Positions 59,420-64,000 of a stretch of DNA of 64,000 bases are shown here, piece after piece. The position numbers and the translations under genes were made by a program. The DNA is from Euptelea pleiosperma. Taxonomy: Eukaryota; Streptophyta; Magnoliopsida; Ranunculales; Eupteleaceae. The notes under the pieces are model-generated. The model saw only the letters and a list, made by a program, of their open reading frames with translations. It searched no databases and was not told where the DNA came from. Location: positions 32,434,502 to 32,498,501 of the forward strand of contig CM068547.1 of assembly GCA_035048495.1 (NCBI GenBank), in the 5' to 3' direction. How positions within the stretch are numbered: position 1 is the stretch's first letter; each line of letters starts with the position of its first letter.

Positions 59420-60357
59420 CCTAAAGAGTTCCTACAAGAACATTTGGAGGCGTAATGGTACCGTGCCGTTCCAAATTTTCATGGGGCAGTGAAGAAAATC
59501 CATAGGGGAACTGGTAGATTGCAAGTTGTTGTAGGCTAATTTGGCAGAAAACTTGCCCTTTTTTATCCAAGTCCCAGAAGATTCTATCCTTTGAAGTCCA
59601 TTGGCTTAGAGAAATCTTAAGTATCAGCTCAACGTCAATGGGGTTGAAAGTATTATGGATCAACTCAAAGTCCCAAGTTCTGTTGGGCAAGATGATCTCA
59701 TCAACGCCTTCACAGGTGCAGTCTCGCAGATGATGGGCTGGAAATTTTGTGGTTACTTTTGGGCTTCAAGAACCCAAAGATCCATCAAATATTGATTTTA
59801 TGGTCGTCCCCAACTCGCCAAAGGAAGTGGTCCTTAAATCCATTCTTGGATTTAATGAAGCTTTTCCAACATCAGGGATCCCTAGGTTTGATATCGACTT
59901 CTAAAATGGGACCTTTGAAAAACTGTTTAGTTTTCAAGACTGGAGAGGAGAGAGTTTGGGGAGATGAGAATGTTCCATACATTTTTGCTAAAGAGGGACA
60001 CATTAGTCTTATAAAATTTCTGGGGGCTCAATCTGCCTTTGCCTTTAGGGACACAAATAAAATCCCAGCTAGTTAAGTGGATAAATTGTTTCCCAAGGTT
60101 ACTTCCCCACCAGAACTGGTTGATAATGGAATTCATCTTAGCACACAAAGTTTTTGGGAACATGAATCAAGACATCAGCAGATCGGTATTGCATTTGCTA
60201 CCCATTTGATCAAGGTAGTTTTGCCAGCAAGGCAAAGGGTTTTCGCCTTCCGCTTAGAGATTGCTCCATTCAATCAATCGAAAGGGTGCTTAAAAGCCTT
60301 GGTTTTAGATCTGTCAAGGAAGAGCATGTTGCCCATGTACTTTTTCGACAGATTCAG
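59420..60357 (-). mobile_element. LINE C-terminal half (split by an LTR element)
   Basis: Minus-strand frames read, in order, NLSKKYMGNMLFLDRSKTKA, KTLCLAGKTTLIKWV, MNSIINQFWWGSN, then WDFELIHNTFNPIDVELIL, the region between RT and zinc domain in plant LINEs. Frames are broken several times. Upstream RT sequence continues at 62115-62846. Confidence 0.8.
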
Positions 60358-62108
60358 TGATGTAGCGCATTTGAAGTGAAGTAGGCTTATTTTAACCAAG
60401 ATTTGTTTAGCGAAATTTTTTTGTTTGACTAGGATTTGCTTGTGTTCTTGGAAGAGCATTAGGAATCTTAGTTCTTTTAGGAAAAGGATTTTAGGTGAAG
60501 AAGGAATTTTGGTTTATAAATAGGATGTAATAGGGAGATACTCCCCACATTTTTGGAATTGAATGAAGTTTAGGGTGAAGGCAATAAGATCTCTATCGTA
60601 AGATAGGTCGTGGAAAAGTACGAATTTGGGACGAATTGAAAGAGTTACTTAAAAGCCAAGTTTTTATCTGCCGACTATAAGCAACGTTTGAATATTCAGT
60701 TTCGAAGGTTGCAATACATGACTGTAGAAGAATATACAGATAAATTTTATGAGTTGTCGACACGTACAGAATTTGGGAGAGATGAAGTACTTGCAATTTT
60801 GTACAGATTATGTTTGAAGCCTCAAATCCAGACTTGGCTTTCTTCAATCTGAGTGTATACAGTTGAAGATGCCTTCCATATTGCCTTGCAAATTGAATTT
60901 ATTTTAAGAGATCAGCTTTTAGGAAGCCTGTGAATGATCATAGATCATCTAATGAAAAAGCTCCGGAGAAGCTTGCCCCTACTCTTGATCAAGGCAAGGG
61001 CATAGAGAAAGAAAGACCCAGAAGAGCAAATGAAAGACAATGTTACAAATGCAGAGAATGAGGTCATCATGTTTTTCATTTCCCTAGTAAACAAACTGCT
61101 CTCATAGAAGGAGCGTCAGAAGCACAAGGAGAGCAAAAGGATGAAGAAGACTATGAAGGTCTCGACGCTGAAAAGGATAGAGATGTACTTGAATTAATGT
61201 TGAAAATGGTACTGACCACAGAAGCATTATCAAAAGAAAAGGAAGACTGGGGACGACAACATCTTTTGAACTAAAGTGAACTATAGGGATAAGTTATGTC
61301 TTCTAGCCATTGATATTGGTAGCGAAGGAAACATCATATCGAAGTTGATGTTCAATAAACTCGAGTGGACAACCAAGCCAAATCTGAAACCTTATGAAGT
61401 TGCTTGGGTGAATGATGATACGAAAATCAGGATCAATTGAAAATGTCTCCTTTCATTCTCGATCGGATCATATTCTGATGAAGAATGGTGTGATGTTCTC
61501 TTAATGCAAGCAGCATATGTCATATTAGGACGACCCTAGATCTATGATCGAGATGTGAACCATAATGGACACGCAAATACTTATTCCTTGAAGCATGAAG
61601 GAAAAAATATCACTTTGAATCCTTAGAAACCTGAAAATGGTCGTTCCACTAAGGCAAGATGTTTCATACATCGCAAGAAATCGTCATCTCCGAAGTCTTT
61701 GAGAACAACGCATTTTAAGAAATTGGACAAAGGGTCGAGTCGTCGCACAATCTCTCCAAGGATCAGCAGAACTTAAAAACAAGCTCGTCGTAGAGATGGA
61801 TTTCAATAGATCCAAGATGCGCGTGAAAGAGTTGCAACCATCCAACTCGTGGGAGTCAAGTTTTTTCAAGTAGGAGAGAAATGATGCAACACATTTGAAG
61901 TAAAGTAGGTTTAGTTTAACCACCATTTGTTTAGAGAGATTTTTTGTTTGATCAGGATTTACTTGTGTTCTTAAAAGAGGATTAGGAATCTTAGTTGTTT
62001 TAGGAAAAGGATTTTAGTTGAAGTAGGATTTTTTATTTATGAATAGGATGTAATAGGGTGACAATCCCCACGTTTTTTGAATTGAACAAAGTTTATTTTT
62101 TAGGGTGT
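60358..62108 (+). mobile_element. small LTR retrotransposon remnant with gag and protease pieces
   Basis: Direct repeats of about 225 bp (60358-60585 and 61882-62108) both begin TGATG and carry ggaatcttag, gaataggatgtaatagg and ccccac. A purine-rich aggagagaaa precedes the right copy (polypurine tract). The interior has a gag segment (ADYKQRLNIQFRRLQYMTVE, ILYRLCLKPQIQTWL), a zinc knuckle CYKCRE-stop-GHH near 61050, and LAIDIGSEGNIIS, a protease-like motif. RT, RNase H and integrase are absent. It is a non-autonomous or deleted Ty3/gypsy-type element inserted in a LINE. LTR ends are approximate. Confidence 0.75.
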
Positions 62109-62114
62109 GAAATC

Positions 62115-62846
62115 CTAGTTGTTGAGGAGTGATTTCTCAAGTAAGGAGTGATTCCTAACCAGGTGGAGCAATTCCATTGCATTTTTTCTCGGTTGTTGAA
62201 TGATTCTCAATCGTTCGCTATCATTCAAGTTCTTTATGTTTAAGATGAAGGATAGAGCTTTCTTTTGTATATGGTCGAGATTTTTACTGAACATCATTTC
62301 AGAATTTTCAAAGTTAATTTTTTGACTTAAGGCTTCATAGAAAACATCAAAGATCTTAGGTTCTTAGCCTCAGCCAAATTTGCACGACAAAAGATGAAAC
62401 AATCATTTGCAAACATGAGGTGGGAGATGGATGGCCCCTTTCTAGTTAATCTAATCCTATGAAGTCTATTCGAGGATTCTTCACGAGTAATCATCTGGGT
62501 AACGACATTTGTGCAGAGGATGAAGAGGTAAGGAGATATGTCAGAGACCCCAAGAAGGTTTGAAGGATCCCAGGGGTGATCCATTGAAGAGGATAGAGGA
62601 GGAAGAGGAGATAAATTGGAATATCCAGAAGGTCCATTTTTCACAAGAACCCAAGGTTCTAAGAGTGTTGTAAACAAATGACCATTCAACTCTATCATAG
62701 GCTTTGGTCATGTCCAACAATTTCCCAATGATAGCTTTAAGTCTATTTGTGATGATTGTCGATGATTTTGTAGACCACATTACACAGTGAGATAAGACGG
62801 AATTGGTTGATGGATTCGGCGGACAGAGTCTTCTTAATAAAGGCAA
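62115..62846 (-). mobile_element. LINE reverse transcriptase half
   Basis: Contains LLDMTKAYDRVEWSFVY, SILFNGSPLGSFKPSWGL, SPYLFILCTNV and SHLMFANDCFIFCRA in two frames. The catalytic FADD is FAND. With the part at 59420-60357 it forms one LINE cut by the LTR element. Confidence 0.85.
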
Positions 62847-62849
62847 TAT

Positions 62850-63500
62850 TGGTATGATTGAGGCTATTTAGGGGACATCAAGATTGGAAGAAATCGGTCA
62901 CTAGCTGAAGGATGTCATCTTCGACTTCTTCCCAATACTTTTGGTAGAACAGCCCCGTAACACTGTTGATCAGATCTTCATTTTGAGGATTGCTTGATGT
63001 AAACATGTCAGAGAAGATATCAGTATGGCTTTCCCTATACTCCCGCTATTCTTTTGTACGTACCAGTCTCATCATTAATACAATCAATCTAATTTTTTTG
63101 CCTCCTAATGACAGTAGAGAGATGGAAGAATTTAATGTTTCTGTTGTCGTCCTAGAGCCAAACTTTATTGAATTTGACATGCTATAACACTTCTTCCTAG
63201 ATGAGGGCTTGGTCTAGCAGGTCGGCTAGGTGTTTCTCTCTCCACGTTGGGAGGGGACGGGGTTTACATTGTATCCCCAACAAATTTTCTTTCAAGCAGC
63301 TTGTCATGTATATTGTCAATCATTTTTTGTTCCACTGAGTTTCCCTTTTGTTTTTCTGATTTTGAGATTGACTTACATAGGTTTGGGACCTCAAAGGTGT
63401 TCCTTCCATGTGGTCTAGATAATATCACGATACTTTTTTCTATAGTCCATGTTTGGTGAGTTTCACAGGGTCAGTATTTAGGTTAATGAGGATAGCATAG
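62850..63500. other. LINE upstream sequence and unrecognised sequence
   Basis: Probably more decayed LINE on the minus strand up to about 63000; beyond that I see no clear domain or repeat boundary. Confidence 0.4.
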
Positions 63501-63503
63501 AGA

Positions 63504-64000
63504 TCAGACCCAATGTTTTGGAGGTGGGTCACGGAGGCATTCGAGAAACTTTCTGTAGTACCCGGTGAGTCCAAGAAAACCGCGTAAGGCCTTAATAGTT
63601 GTGGGTCGAGGCCAATCTACCATGCATTGAAAATTCTTCAGGTCGACAACTATCCCTTCTTTAGACACAGTATAGCCCAAATACTCCACATGCTTACACC
63701 CAAAGCTACATTTAGAACGCTTAACAGAGAGCCAATTCTTATGGAGTGTATCCAAGACAATGCATAAATGAGATAATGTTCTTACCACCTCTTGGTGAAA
63801 ATTAGGATGTCATTAAAAAAACCAATACAAATTGACGTAGGTATCAATGAAAGAGATCATTCATGAGAGCTTGAAAGATGGCTGACACGTTTGTTAATCC
63901 CAACGGTATGACCAAGAATTCATGGTGGCTGTCATGAGTGTTGAGTGTTGTCTTCAGAATGTCATTATCTTTTACTCAGATCTGATGGTCTCCCGAGTCC
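63504..64000 (-). mobile_element. Ty3/gypsy reverse transcriptase fragment, continues past window
   Basis: The minus strand reads LGLTNVSAIFQ-like text near the right edge, FFNDILIFTKRW, then KRSKCSFGCKHVEYLGYTVS, and RPTTIKALRGFLGLTGYYRK, the RT-to-RNase H order of gypsy pol. A stop follows KRW near 63785, and the YxDD box reads FFND. Dead. Confidence 0.85.

Overview
This is plant nuclear DNA from a flowering plant with a transposon-rich genome. The genes are split by plant-type GT-AG (and two GC-AG) introns, and the proteins are plant families: a DYW-type PPR protein, an extra-large G protein (XLG) and a plastid circularly permuted GTPase. Much of the rest is hAT-, Mutator- and Helitron-like elements, LINEs and LTR retroelement debris. 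I cannot fix the species.

Layout, left to right. (1) 983-13839, +: phosphomevalonate kinase (mevalonate pathway), seven introns inside the window, first exon(s) off the left edge. (2) 14533-16373, -: an intronless DYW-class PPR gene broken by one missing base. (3) 16374-20600: intergenic, mostly Mutator-like MITEs. (4) 21249-35784, +: an XLG3-like G-alpha gene in eight coding exons whose large introns hold LINE fragments, a degenerate tandem array and a foldback repeat. (5) 36868-41335, +: a BPG2-like chloroplast GTPase with three exons and a clear hAT element in its second intron. (6) 43468-43704, +: a possible 78-aa secreted peptide. (7) 55802-45524, -: a 149-aa protein assembled from three short exons spread over 10.3 kb, not visible as one open frame. 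(8) 56000-64000: MITEs, a Helitron end, and degraded LINE, LTR and Ty3/gypsy sequence.

Genes 1, 2, 4 and 7 appear, as far as I recall Arabidopsis locus numbering, in the order At1g31910-At1g31920-At1g31930-At1g31940, which would make this a conserved microsyntenic block expanded by transposons and interrupted by the BPG2-like and peptide genes. The genes do not form one pathway. The mobile elements show a readable insertion history: several retain target-site duplications of 8 or 9 bp, and some are nested inside others. I see no CRISPR, rRNA or tRNA gene and no evident new multi-gene system. The least explained coding candidates are the small secreted peptide and the three-exon 149-aa protein.
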